Assembly: GCA_041672845.1 (NCBI GenBank)
Contig: JBAYYV010000002.1
Span: 372,001 to 436,000 of the forward strand
Source of the DNA: JBAYDV01 sp041672845
GTDB lineage: Bacteria; Bacteroidota; Bacteroidia; Bacteroidales; UBA932
DNA length: 64,000 nucleotides
Reading direction: 5' to 3'
Positions 9,953 to 18,631 of this stretch are shown here, piece by piece (within the stretch, counting starts at the first letter, position 1; each line of letters starts with the position of its first letter). The notes beneath the pieces were generated by a model. It made no database searches. It had not been told where the DNA came from and was given only the letters and a program-made list of their open reading frames with translations. The translations under genes and the position numbers were made by a program.

Positions 9953-10887
9953 TGACATATAAAACATTCATAGCTGATGCGATAACTAGACTTTCTGATG
10001 TATATCCTTTAGGAGAAGCGAAGGTCATAGCTAATCGTGTACTTATGTATTATTTAAAAATTTCCGAATACGAATATCTAGTAGATCCGAATATCATTAT
10101 TCCTAAATCTAAAGTTAAAGAAATGGAACTAGCTATGGATCAGCTAGTAGATTCAAGACCTATTCAATATGTATTAGGTTATGAATTTTTCGCAGGACAT
10201 AAGTTTAAAGTGAATGAAACTGTGTTAATTCCAAGACCTGAAACAGAAGAACTATTTAGGATAATCAGAGAAGATTATAAAAAAGATAAATATTCAGAAC
10301 TAAAAATCTTAGATGCTTGTACAGGTTCTGGTTGTTTAGCATATTCATTAGCATCAGCTTTTCCTAAATCTATGGTGGTAGGATTAGATAAATTTGATGA
10401 TGTTTTGGAAATAGCTAAGAATCAGAAAATTTATCAAAAAAACGATAAATCTTCAGATAATAAACATCCGAAATTAATAGATAATCCACCGATTTTCGTT
10501 AAATATGATTTGCTGGCAGGGCCTCCAGAGATAGAAGACCTTAAATATCATAATAACTTTCCAGAAATAAGGGATTTAGATATTCTTGTTTCTAATCCTC
10601 CTTATGTTATGGAGAGTGAGAAGGAAGTTATGAATAACAATGTAGTTTTGTATGAACCAGATGCTGCTTTGTTTGTTCCAGATAAAGATCCTCTAAAATT
10701 TTATAAAGCATTAGCGGACTGGGCTGCCAAATTTCTCAAGGTAGGTGGTCGTGCTTATTTCGAAATCAACGAGGCACTAGGTACTCCGGTTAAAGCTTTA
10801 TACGAAAAGAAAGGTTTCTCAGATGTGGAAATTCTACAAGACATGCATAAAAAAAATCGTTTTGTCCGTTTTACTAAGTGGTTTTAA
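9952..10887 (+). CDS. prmC: Peptide chain release factor N5-glutamine methyltransferase
   Basis: PrmC methylates the GGQ glutamine of RF1 and RF2. The protein has 311 residues, an N-terminal helical domain with the family motif PIQYVLGYEFFAGHKF, then a SAM-binding Rossmann domain (ILDACTGSGCLAYSLA) and the catalytic NPPY (VSNPPYV, near residue 216). An insertion of about 25 polar residues (NDKSSDNKHPK) precedes the catalytic strand and is longer than I expect. The start is set by its TAATG overlap with ddl. It converges with radA. Confidence 0.95.
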   Translation: MTYKTFIADAITRLSDVYPLGEAKVIANRVLMYYLKISEYEYLVDPNIIIPKSKVKEMELAMDQLVDSRPIQYVLGYEFFAGHKFKVNETVLIPRPETEELFRIIREDYKKDKYSELKILDACTGSGCLAYSLASAFPKSMVVGLDKFDDVLEIAKNQKIYQKNDKSSDNKHPKLIDNPPIFVKYDLLAGPPEIEDLKYHNNFPEIRDLDILVSNPPYVMESEKEVMNNNVVLYEPDAALFVPDKDPLKFYKALADWAAKFLKVGGRAYFEINEALGTPVKALYEKKGFSDVEILQDMHKKNRFVRFTKWF

Positions 10888-10920
10888 TATAAACTGACAT
10901 TAATGCTATTAATTAATTTC

Positions 10921-12342
10921 TTAATTCGTTTTAAATAGATCTCGGCAAAGTGCTGGTATATCTGCGACTTCGTGAATGTTAATGTGATCTTTGCCTGAGT
11001 GGTTGTTTAACCCTGGGGTATTACGTCTATTGTATTTTTCAAGTAAATTATAAGCTGAAATATAAATATCTTTATATCCTAAACGAGTGGCTTCTATGAT
11101 TCGACGATCTATTTGACTAACAGGTCTTATTTCACCACTAAGTCCTACTTCCGCAGCGAAGCAAGTTTCGCGTGGAATTTCCAAATCGAAGTTGGATGAT
11201 AATATCGATGAAACTACAGATAAATCACAAGCTGGGTCGATAACTTTTAGACCTCCGGCTATATTTAAGAATACATCCTTGGTAGATAATTTAAATCCTG
11301 CTCGTTTTTCTAAAACGGCTAGAAGCATATTTAATCGTTTGTAATCGTATCCAGTAGATGAACGTTGAGGCATACCATAAGCAGCAGTGGAAACAAGTGC
11401 TTGAACTTCTATTAAGAAAGGACGAGATCCGTCAAGTACAGATGCTGTAGCTATACCACTAAGGTTATTTGCATGCATAGGCGTAAGAATTTCAGAAGGA
11501 TTCGTAATTTCTTTTAATCCATTATTCCTCATTTCGAAAATAGCTAATTCAGCTGTAGATCCGAAACGATTTTTAACGCTTCTTAATATACGATATGAAT
11601 GTTTGTTGTCACCTTCGAACAATAAAACGACATCGACTATGTGTTCTAATACTTTAGGCCCAGCAATAGTTCCATCTTTAGTAATATGACCTATAATTAT
11701 TACGGGAACACCAGTTTCTTTTGCATAACGAAGAAGAGCTGCTGCACATTCTTTTACTTGAGAGACAGAACCAGGGGATGATTCCATAGCTTCAGAATAA
11801 ATAGTCTGAATAGAATCAATTATTAATAATTCTGGCTTAACTTCTTGAGCTTGAGTAATTATGTTTTCAAGACGAGTTTCAGCTAAGATTTGGCAAAAAG
11901 GAATTTCTTCATCTGCTAGTCTCTGAGCTCTTAGTTTGATTTGTTTAGGAGATTCTTCTCCAGACACATACAAGGTTCTAAGCTTAGGACATTTAAGAGG
12001 AATTTGTAAAGCTAAAGTGGATTTTCCGATTCCTGGCTCGCCGCCAATAAGAATAACAGATCCTTCTACGATACCACCTCCTAATAGACGTTCTAATTCT
12101 CCAATACCTATTTTCATGCGTTGGCTTTCAGACATAGATATTTCATCTAAAGATAAAGGCCTAGCAGTACTAATTCCTGTAAGAGATTTACTTCTAGATA
12201 AATTAGATGATTTAGAAGCACCTTTAGTTACTAACTCTTCTTTCATCGTATTCCAATCACCGCAGCTAGGACATTGTCCTAACCATTTAGTACTCTCATA
12301 ACCGCATGAGGTACAAAACCATGCTTTGCTTATTTTTGCCAT
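10921..12342 (-). CDS. radA: DNA repair protein RadA (Sms)
   Basis: RadA is a RecA-like, Lon-related ATPase that promotes branch migration during recombination. The 473-residue protein has an N-terminal C4 zinc finger (CTSCGYES and CPSCGDW), Walker A GGEPGIGKST near residue 102, the RadA signature KNRFG near 258, and the C-terminal Lon-like domain (VGLSGEIRPVSQIDRRI). Its start lies only 7 nt from a perfect −7 box, predicting a 5' leader of a few bases. Confidence 0.97.
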   Translation of the reverse strand: MAKISKAWFCTSCGYESTKWLGQCPSCGDWNTMKEELVTKGASKSSNLSRSKSLTGISTARPLSLDEISMSESQRMKIGIGELERLLGGGIVEGSVILIGGEPGIGKSTLALQIPLKCPKLRTLYVSGEESPKQIKLRAQRLADEEIPFCQILAETRLENIITQAQEVKPELLIIDSIQTIYSEAMESSPGSVSQVKECAAALLRYAKETGVPVIIIGHITKDGTIAGPKVLEHIVDVVLLFEGDNKHSYRILRSVKNRFGSTAELAIFEMRNNGLKEITNPSEILTPMHANNLSGIATASVLDGSRPFLIEVQALVSTAAYGMPQRSSTGYDYKRLNMLLAVLEKRAGFKLSTKDVFLNIAGGLKVIDPACDLSVVSSILSSNFDLEIPRETCFAAEVGLSGEIRPVSQIDRRIIEATRLGYKDIYISAYNLLEKYNRRNTPGLNNHSGKDHINIHEVADIPALCRDLFKTN

Positions 12343-12349
12343 ATCTATA

Positions 12350-12357
12350 CAAAAATA
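12350..12357 (-). promoter_or_regulatory. Predicted −7 promoter box for radA
   Basis: On the minus strand this reads TATTTTTG, an exact TAnnTTTG match. It ends 7 nt from the radA start codon, predicting an almost leaderless mRNA. It is back-to-back with the plus-strand box at 12360. Confidence 0.6.
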
Positions 12358-12359
12358 AG

Positions 12360-12367
12360 TATATTTG
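12360..12367 (+). promoter_or_regulatory. Predicted −7 promoter box for the serine hydrolase fusion gene
   Basis: TATATTTG is an exact TAnnTTTG match ending 25 nt before the ATG at 12393. It lies only 2 nt from the opposing radA box, so the two promoters probably cannot be occupied at the same time. Confidence 0.55.
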
Positions 12368-12392
12368 TGTAGAAAAGAAATAATAATCTATT

Positions 12393-14912
12393 ATGAGAAA
12401 ACTATTATCGAAAGGGACTGTTTTCAGTATAGTCTGTATTCTATTTTTTACATTTTTAACTTCTAATTTAGTAGCACAGAATTCAGCTATTGTTACACAA
12501 AATATCTGTAAAGGTAGGAAAGCTAAGAAAATAGAGAAAGTAATTCAAAAAGTAAATCAAGACTGGAAAATACCAGGATTGACTTATGCTTTAATGCGTA
12601 GAGGGAAAGTGATTTTGGCAGGAGGAGTAGGTGTAAAGAATTTAGATTTAATAGATAGTACAGATGCTTCTTATAATAATAAAGTGGATTATAATACTGT
12701 TTATCAAATAGGTTCTGTTTCCAAGTCTTTTACAGCTACACTTTTAGCTATAATGGTAGATAAAGGGATGTTGTCTTGGAATGATAAAGTAAAAGAAATA
12801 TTACCAGAATTTGATCTTAAGAACGATGAGTATGAAGCTGATATGAATATCTCAGATTTATGTTCACATATGTTGGGATTTCCTCATCAAGCAGGCACTT
12901 ATATTCCTAATTTAGGTTATGACAGAAATGATGTGCTTAAGCTGTTAAAAGATATAGACCAGCCAAATGTTATGGGAGAAGATTTTGCATATAGTAATAT
13001 AGCTTTCGATATAGCAGCTGCAGTAATTGAAAAAGTATCAAATGATACTTATGAAAATATTTTGTCTAAATATTTACTATTGCCTATAGGTATGAATGGT
13101 AGTTCGGTGAATGCTCAAGGTTTTCTAAATTCTAAAAACCGCTCTGAGCCGTATACTTTTGGATATGGAAATGAAAATATAAATGATTCTGTAAATCAGG
13201 AAAAATCAGTTATTGATTCTATTATTTGTCATATTAAAACTCCTGAACTTATTACTGGTTCTGATAGAGCTTTGCATTGGGAAACTGCTATTGCTCCTGC
13301 TGGTGGAATTAATGCTCCTGCTATTGATTTGGTTAAGTGGGCTGAGTTTCATAGGCGTGGGGGTAAGGTGAAAAGTCGCAGATTAGTTTCCCAAGATCAA
13401 ATGAATTTTCTTCATACTCCTAATCATGATTTAGGTTACGAAGATAGTTTTCATAAAGAATATGCTAAAGGTGATTGGTATATAGAAACTCATCATCGAT
13501 ATCATATTATTTATCATACAGGTACTACTTGGGGTTTTACGACTTTATGTTTTTATATTCCAGAGTACAAGATCTCCATGGCTATTTTAAGTAACTCTGA
13601 AGCCAGTAAATATTCTAGATTTACGATTATGAGAGAAGTTGCCAGAGTTTATGGTGATAAATCTAAGGAAGACTGGCGTTCATATTATCTAGAAAAATGG
13701 TATCAAGAAAGTAAAAAGGATTATGAAAAAGATAATCAGAAAAAATTAAACAGAATTTATAAATTATCTAGTAATTTATCTAGTAATTTATTTATTGGTG
13801 GCTATTTAAAAGATGGTGTTTGGGGAGAAGCTTACGTGACCAAATCTAATGATAGTTTGTTTATCAATGTAGGGAAATATTTGTGGAAACATTATTTGGA
13901 GCCTATTTCTAATATTGGAAATGATAGTACGCAATATATTAGCACTGAATATAAATTCTCTTCTAATGGGCATACTTTTCCTTTGCAATTTATTTTTAAT
14001 AAAGATAGTACAGCTGTGGAAGGTTTTGAAATTGATTTTCATTATCACGAAAATGTAGGTCCTTGGATGAAGGTAGCATCTGAGACTGGATTACCAAGAA
14101 ATTGTGCTGTAGGTGATACAGTGAGTTTAACGGTTAAACGAGGCGTCGAAGACATTGCCGACAGGCATGAAGCTTATAAAGGCGAAGTTCTAACTTTAGA
14201 TGGTCCTAAACCTCTTATTGGTATTTCTTCTGTAGATAGGGAGGGTCTAGCTTCTGTGAATCAGACTTATGTCAATGCTGTTCGGCGTGCTGGTGGTATC
14301 CCTGTGGTTATTCCTATTATGGTAGATTCACTTTCAATAGATGCTCTTTTAGATAAACTTGATGGTGTAATTATGACGGGTGGACCTGATGTAAATCCTC
14401 AAATTTATCATGAAAAAGCGTTACCAGAATTAGGGTCTGTTTCTCTAAAAAGAGATGCGTTCGATGCTATGCTTTTAAGAATGGCTGTTCGAAAAGGTAA
14501 AGTAGTAATGGGCACTTGTAGAGGAATGCAGCTAATGAATATTGTTTTCGGAGGAACATTGTATCAAGATATTCCATCACAAATTCCCACTTCTAAAGTA
14601 AAACACAGTCAAAAGAAACCTACTTATCTACCTAATCATACTATAATGATAGATAGAAATTCTCTATTATATAGACAGATAGGTCGTGCACAAATAAAAG
14701 TTAATAGTTTCCATCATCAGGCTGTGAAGGATGTGGCTCCTGGTTTCAAGGTTACAGCTTATGCTTCAGACGGTGTGCCAGAAGCCTTTGAAATGATAGG
14801 GAATCCACGTGTCTTCGGTGTACAATTTCATCCAGAAGGATTTACTTCATATGGACAAGATCAATTCATAGGAATCTATAAATATTTAATAAAACAAGCT
14901 ATAAGTCATTAA
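12393..14912 (+). CDS. Secreted fusion: beta-lactamase-family serine hydrolase plus C26 gamma-glutamyl peptidase-like domain
   Basis: The 839-residue protein has a cleavable signal peptide (cleavage probably after LVAQ, near residue 29). Residues about 45-400 form a class C beta-lactamase/PBP-like hydrolase with SxxK at S108-K111, YSN at 200-202 and an HTG box in IYHTGTTWGF. A middle region of about 200 residues follows, possibly a lipocalin-like or DUF3471-like extension. Residues 607-839 are a class I amidotransferase-like peptidase of the PuuD/C26 type, with cysteine 709 in GTCRGMQ and His813/Glu815 in FHPE. Both active sites look complete. Substrates are unknown. A role in cleaving wall-derived or gamma-glutamyl peptides in the periplasm is inference from the two domains and the export signal. 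Confidence 0.88.
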   Translation: MRKLLSKGTVFSIVCILFFTFLTSNLVAQNSAIVTQNICKGRKAKKIEKVIQKVNQDWKIPGLTYALMRRGKVILAGGVGVKNLDLIDSTDASYNNKVDYNTVYQIGSVSKSFTATLLAIMVDKGMLSWNDKVKEILPEFDLKNDEYEADMNISDLCSHMLGFPHQAGTYIPNLGYDRNDVLKLLKDIDQPNVMGEDFAYSNIAFDIAAAVIEKVSNDTYENILSKYLLLPIGMNGSSVNAQGFLNSKNRSEPYTFGYGNENINDSVNQEKSVIDSIICHIKTPELITGSDRALHWETAIAPAGGINAPAIDLVKWAEFHRRGGKVKSRRLVSQDQMNFLHTPNHDLGYEDSFHKEYAKGDWYIETHHRYHIIYHTGTTWGFTTLCFYIPEYKISMAILSNSEASKYSRFTIMREVARVYGDKSKEDWRSYYLEKWYQESKKDYEKDNQKKLNRIYKLSSNLSSNLFIGGYLKDGVWGEAYVTKSNDSLFINVGKYLWKHYLEPISNIGNDSTQYISTEYKFSSNGHTFPLQFIFNKDSTAVEGFEIDFHYHENVGPWMKVASETGLPRNCAVGDTVSLTVKRGVEDIADRHEAYKGEVLTLDGPKPLIGISSVDREGLASVNQTYVNAVRRAGGIPVVIPIMVDSLSIDALLDKLDGVIMTGGPDVNPQIYHEKALPELGSVSLKRDAFDAMLLRMAVRKGKVVMGTCRGMQLMNIVFGGTLYQDIPSQIPTSKVKHSQKKPTYLPNHTIMIDRNSLLYRQIGRAQIKVNSFHHQAVKDVAPGFKVTAYASDGVPEAFEMIGNPRVFGVQFHPEGFTSYGQDQFIGIYKYLIKQAISH

Positions 14913-14921
14913 CTTTTTTAA

Positions 14922-16175
14922 CTAGTTATTTTCCCAAGGTCTTAGACCTTCTTTATAAGGTACCATGATAACCTGAAAATAATATGCAGATTCATCAGAA
15001 GTTAATTGAGTCTGTAACTGATCTGCCATTAATTTATATATATTGAAAACAGTTTCTGAGAAATCTACAGAAGTTCCCATTAAAGACTGTATTATACTAT
15101 TAATCGTTTTAAATAAATCGGAATCTTTAGCATCCTTATAAGATGTATTTATAAATTTCTGACACCCTAATTCCACAAGCGGATTTAAGATGGTTTGATC
15201 TACCTTAAATATTAACATTCCATTATAAGTGGTTACTGGGATAGGAAGATCAGTTTTCTCACTAACCAAATTTTTAATAAAATCCGGAACATTTTCTTGA
15301 TTATCTATAGCTAGTTTAAAAATAGTGTAAATTACATTAGAAACATAAGCATTGTATATCGGGTCGGCTTTATAATAACCTAAAAGATCAGAACTTTCAC
15401 CTATTAATAAATTAATTAAGTCATCAGAAATTAAAGATTTATATTCTTCTGGAATTAAATCTTTATTGTCTTCAATAGCAGATTTAATTAAATTTTTAGA
15501 AATATCAGATAATCCATAGTTAAGATACCCATCACTAGTAAATTCTAAATATTTGATATATGATGTAGTTAAATAAGAATTAGTAAGACTTAATGATATT
15601 TTATCTATAAAAGTATTCAGTTGATCTTTAGAATATTCTATAGGTAAATCAGAAGGTCCATCAAATATTAATTTATCATTTGGTAATTTTTCTATTATTA
15701 ATCCTGCATTTGGAATATTAGAAACATAAGTGGTACCAGAGAATAATTCTTTAGCTCCTATCATCCATTTATTAACAATGTCATCATCTATAGTAAAAGT
15801 GATATTAAGTGAGACTTTTCTATCAGAGATGACACCTGTAATAGAAGATACATAACCATTTTTAGTAGTAGGTTCTACAGAAGTAATAATTCCATTATCT
15901 GTATCACCAGTAAGATTACATTTAAAAACGATAGAACTAGCTCCTTTAAGGATATTAAGAAGAGTTACATTATAGTTAGCGTCATCTCTAGTAATAGGTT
16001 CTATCTTAATAGTAGCATCTGGATAATCTGCTGCCATTACTGGAATATTATTTATTATTAGATTCCCTGAATCAATAGTATAATCCCCGGTAAAATCAGA
16101 AGAAGCTTTATCACAACTCCATAACATTATAATAGTTAGAAATGATGTTATCGTAATTTTAATTAGGTGTTTCAT
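14922..16175 (-). CDS. Predicted lipoprotein of unknown function
   Basis: The 417-residue protein starts with a lipoprotein signal (hydrophobic core and lipobox LWSC, cysteine near residue 21), so it should be anchored in the periplasm or outer membrane. The N-terminal part is rich in beta-strand-forming residues (GDYTID, NIPVMAADYPDATIKI, repeated GVISD-type strands). The C-terminal part looks helical. I recognise no catalytic motif. It resembles uncharacterised Bacteroidales lipoproteins, but I cannot assign a family with confidence. It is the last gene of a run with the flippase-like protein, panD and panC, 11 nt after the former. Confidence 0.75.
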   Translation of the reverse strand: MKHLIKITITSFLTIIMLWSCDKASSDFTGDYTIDSGNLIINNIPVMAADYPDATIKIEPITRDDANYNVTLLNILKGASSIVFKCNLTGDTDNGIITSVEPTTKNGYVSSITGVISDRKVSLNITFTIDDDIVNKWMIGAKELFSGTTYVSNIPNAGLIIEKLPNDKLIFDGPSDLPIEYSKDQLNTFIDKISLSLTNSYLTTSYIKYLEFTSDGYLNYGLSDISKNLIKSAIEDNKDLIPEEYKSLISDDLINLLIGESSDLLGYYKADPIYNAYVSNVIYTIFKLAIDNQENVPDFIKNLVSEKTDLPIPVTTYNGMLIFKVDQTILNPLVELGCQKFINTSYKDAKDSDLFKTINSIIQSLMGTSVDFSETVFNIYKLMADQLQTQLTSDESAYYFQVIMVPYKEGLRPWENN

Positions 16176-16186
16176 TAATCTATTTT

Positions 16187-17239
16187 TTATTTTTTATATT
16201 TATCAATATAAGTATTAACCTTTCTATTCTCTTTCTTTCTATTTCTAATAGCTACACTTATTAATGAAATGATTCCAAAAAGAAGCATAGTAAAGGTTTC
16301 ACTTTCATGGTTTATAGTAGCAAATATTATACCTGCTGTTTTAGGTAAAGCATATAAAGATGTCATAGCTAAACTAACTATCAAATGATAAGCGCCGATA
16401 CCTCCTTGAACAGGGACTAGCCATCCAAATCCACCAATTAGCATTACTACTAAAGCTTCTGATGCACCTAAAGAGGATGTGGCTGGAAATGCTTTTATTA
16501 TGGCAAAACTCATAAACCAATAGCAAGTCCAAAGCAAAATAGTATATAAAAAAAAGACTATTTTACCTTTCATCTTAAAACCAGCAGTAAGTCCATTTAT
16601 AATACCTTTTATAAAATCAAAAATTTTAGCAAAAAACTTATACTTTTTAAGTCTATTTTGATAGAGATATAGAAGTATTATAATAGTTATAAGTGATAAA
16701 CATAAAATTACCATTATCCATCCTATGTTTAGGTTTAATTTACTATTCAGAGACCCAAGTAGCTGATGGCTGATAAAATCTCCTATTTGACTCCAATAAA
16801 GATAAAAAACTGTTAAAGCTATAAGAGCATTACATATAAGATCAAAAGTTCTTTCTAGTACTACAGTGCCTACAATAGATTCGAAAGATGCTTTTCCAGT
16901 ATTTGATATTATACCACAACGAGCTAACTCTCCAGCACGAGGGATAGTAAAATTCGTTAGATAACCTATGTTTACCCCATCGAATGCTTCTTTTCTAGTG
17001 ATATTTTTATTTAATGGAAGCATGATAATCCTCCATCTAAATGCTCTTATGATAAAACCTAGGATACTTACTGCCATAGCAGCACCTATCCACCAAAAAT
17101 TAGAACTTTCAAGTCCTTCTACGAAATCGGACCATTTAACTCCTTTAAAAGCAAAAAACAATAAAATTATAGAACAGGCTAACATTAATAACCATTTCCA
17201 CCAGTTTGTTTTTTTCTTATTTACGGAGTTTTGACCCAT
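16187..17239 (-). CDS. Flippase-like membrane protein (LPG synthase transmembrane / UPF0104 family)
   Basis: This 350-residue integral membrane protein has about eight hydrophobic helices and a basic C-terminal tail. It shows the family pattern of an N-terminal helix with WWKWLL, a conserved region NIGYLTNFTIPRAGELARC and the later GGFGWLVPVQGGIGAYH. Members share the membrane domain of lysylphosphatidylglycerol synthase and are often described as flippase-like; the substrate here is unknown. It follows panD by 35 nt on the same strand. The link to pantothenate synthesis is probably only positional. Confidence 0.85.
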   Translation of the reverse strand: MGQNSVNKKKTNWWKWLLMLACSIILLFFAFKGVKWSDFVEGLESSNFWWIGAAMAVSILGFIIRAFRWRIIMLPLNKNITRKEAFDGVNIGYLTNFTIPRAGELARCGIISNTGKASFESIVGTVVLERTFDLICNALIALTVFYLYWSQIGDFISHQLLGSLNSKLNLNIGWIMVILCLSLITIIILLYLYQNRLKKYKFFAKIFDFIKGIINGLTAGFKMKGKIVFFLYTILLWTCYWFMSFAIIKAFPATSSLGASEALVVMLIGGFGWLVPVQGGIGAYHLIVSLAMTSLYALPKTAGIIFATINHESETFTMLLFGIISLISVAIRNRKKENRKVNTYIDKYKK

Positions 17240-17274
17240 AATAATTATTGTAGTTTATGATTATCTAAATAATT

Positions 17275-17625
17275 TTAGATAATCTGATTCGTTGCAGAAT
17301 CAGGAAAAACAATTTTTGGCTTGAAATTATTTGCTTCAGATGGTTCCATAAGCCCATAACACATGATAATTACTAAGTCATTTTCTTTGAATAAATGAGC
17401 GGCTGCTCCATTGATTCCTATTTTTCCACTTCCTTCTTTCCCTGGAATGACATAGGTTTCAATTCTGTTACCGTTATTTAAATTTACGACTTGAACTTTT
17501 TCACCTTCGTATAAACCAGCAGCTTTGACTAAAGCAGAATCAATAGTTATACTACCGATGTAATTTAAATTTGCTTCGGTGACTCTTACTCTATGGATCT
17601 TAGACTTAAGAATATTAAGTAACAT
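17275..17625 (-). CDS. panD: Aspartate 1-decarboxylase
   Basis: PanD makes beta-alanine for pantothenate and needs autocleavage between Gly24 and Ser25 to create its pyruvoyl group. The 116-residue protein has the expected YIGSITID with Gly24-Ser25, and Tyr/Asn residues downstream in NGAAAHL and IIMCYG. Length is normal for the family. It starts 2 nt after the panC stop, so the two genes form a coupled panC-panD pair. Confidence 0.96.
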   Translation of the reverse strand: MLLNILKSKIHRVRVTEANLNYIGSITIDSALVKAAGLYEGEKVQVVNLNNGNRIETYVIPGKEGSGKIGINGAAAHLFKENDLVIIMCYGLMEPSEANNFKPKIVFPDSATNQII

Positions 17626-17627
17626 TT

Positions 17628-18467
17628 TTATTTAATTTTTAAATTATCGATTAATCTTACTGGACGCATATATACAGCACATGATAATTGAATATGTTCT
17701 GCTTCATTCCATGATGTAATAGGCGCCATAGTATTAGCATTAATTATTTCTACGTATTCAGTTTCAAATAAATTATTTGAATTTATGTCATCTGTAATAG
17801 TCTTAATAGTTTCTCCTACAGATTTCTTGCCATAAAGTTCTTTAGCTTTAGAAATACACTTAAATAAATGAGGTGCATTTTTACGTTGCTTAGGAGTTAG
17901 AAGTTTATTTCTAGAACTTTTAGCTAACCCATCTTTCCATCTAGCGATAGGACATCTAACTATTTCTAAAGAATAATGTAAGTTTTTAGTTACATATTGA
18001 AGAATAGCTAATTGTTGAAAATCTTTTTCACCAAAAAAAGCTTTAGAAGGTTTTACGATATCGAAAAGACGAGTAACTACTTGAGCTACTCCATTAAAGT
18101 GGCCGGGCCTTCTAGGACCTTCACCATATTTGTCTAATTGTCCTAAGTCGAAAATTCTTTTATCTTTTTGAGGATAAATGTCAATAACTCTTGGAACAAA
18201 TACTATATCTACACCTGCATCTTCTAAAAATTTGCAGTCATTATCGACTGTACGTGGGTAAGTATCGAAGTCGATAGAGTTATTAAACTGGGTAGGGTTT
18301 ACAAAAACAGATACCACCGTATGTTTACATATAGTAGAAGCTTTTTTAATTAATGAAAGATGACCTTCATGTAATGCTCCCATAGTAGGAATTAATCCTA
18401 TTTCTTTTGGATATTCTAAAGTCTTATAGGCTTCTTGAAATTCTGTTAATGATTTTGCTATTATCAT
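17628..18467 (-). CDS. panC: Pantothenate synthetase
   Basis: PanC condenses pantoate with beta-alanine using ATP. The 279-residue protein has the nucleotidyltransferase HxGH motif in PTMGALHEGHLSLI, then FVNPTQFN, FFGEKDFQQL and a KMSKS-like element (LAKSSRN). It is first in a four-gene run (panC, panD, flippase-like protein, lipoprotein). A promoter with both −33 and −7 elements lies just upstream. panB was not seen in this window. Confidence 0.96.
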   Translation of the reverse strand: MIIAKSLTEFQEAYKTLEYPKEIGLIPTMGALHEGHLSLIKKASTICKHTVVSVFVNPTQFNNSIDFDTYPRTVDNDCKFLEDAGVDIVFVPRVIDIYPQKDKRIFDLGQLDKYGEGPRRPGHFNGVAQVVTRLFDIVKPSKAFFGEKDFQQLAILQYVTKNLHYSLEIVRCPIARWKDGLAKSSRNKLLTPKQRKNAPHLFKCISKAKELYGKKSVGETIKTITDDINSNNLFETEYVEIINANTMAPITSWNEAEHIQLSCAVYMRPVRLIDNLKIK

Positions 18468-18486
18468 TTTATTTGTTTTAACCTGG

Positions 18487-18517
18487 CAAAGATAAGTGCA
18501 AAATAAATATTAACAAA
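18487..18517 (-). promoter_or_regulatory. Predicted panC promoter (−33 and −7)
   Basis: On the minus strand the region reads TTTG, a 19-nt spacer, then TATCTTTG. This is one of the clearest matches in the window to the Bacteroidetes −33/−7 promoter. The −7 box ends 19 nt from the panC start. Confidence 0.7.
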
Positions 18518-18631
18518 AACTATATTAAAATTGTAGTTATTAGATATTCTTTTCATTTTTGTGGGCTGGCTCTAAATAAACGTTAAAACCTTATTATTAA
18601 TTGTATAAAAATATTAGCAAAATTAAATTGA

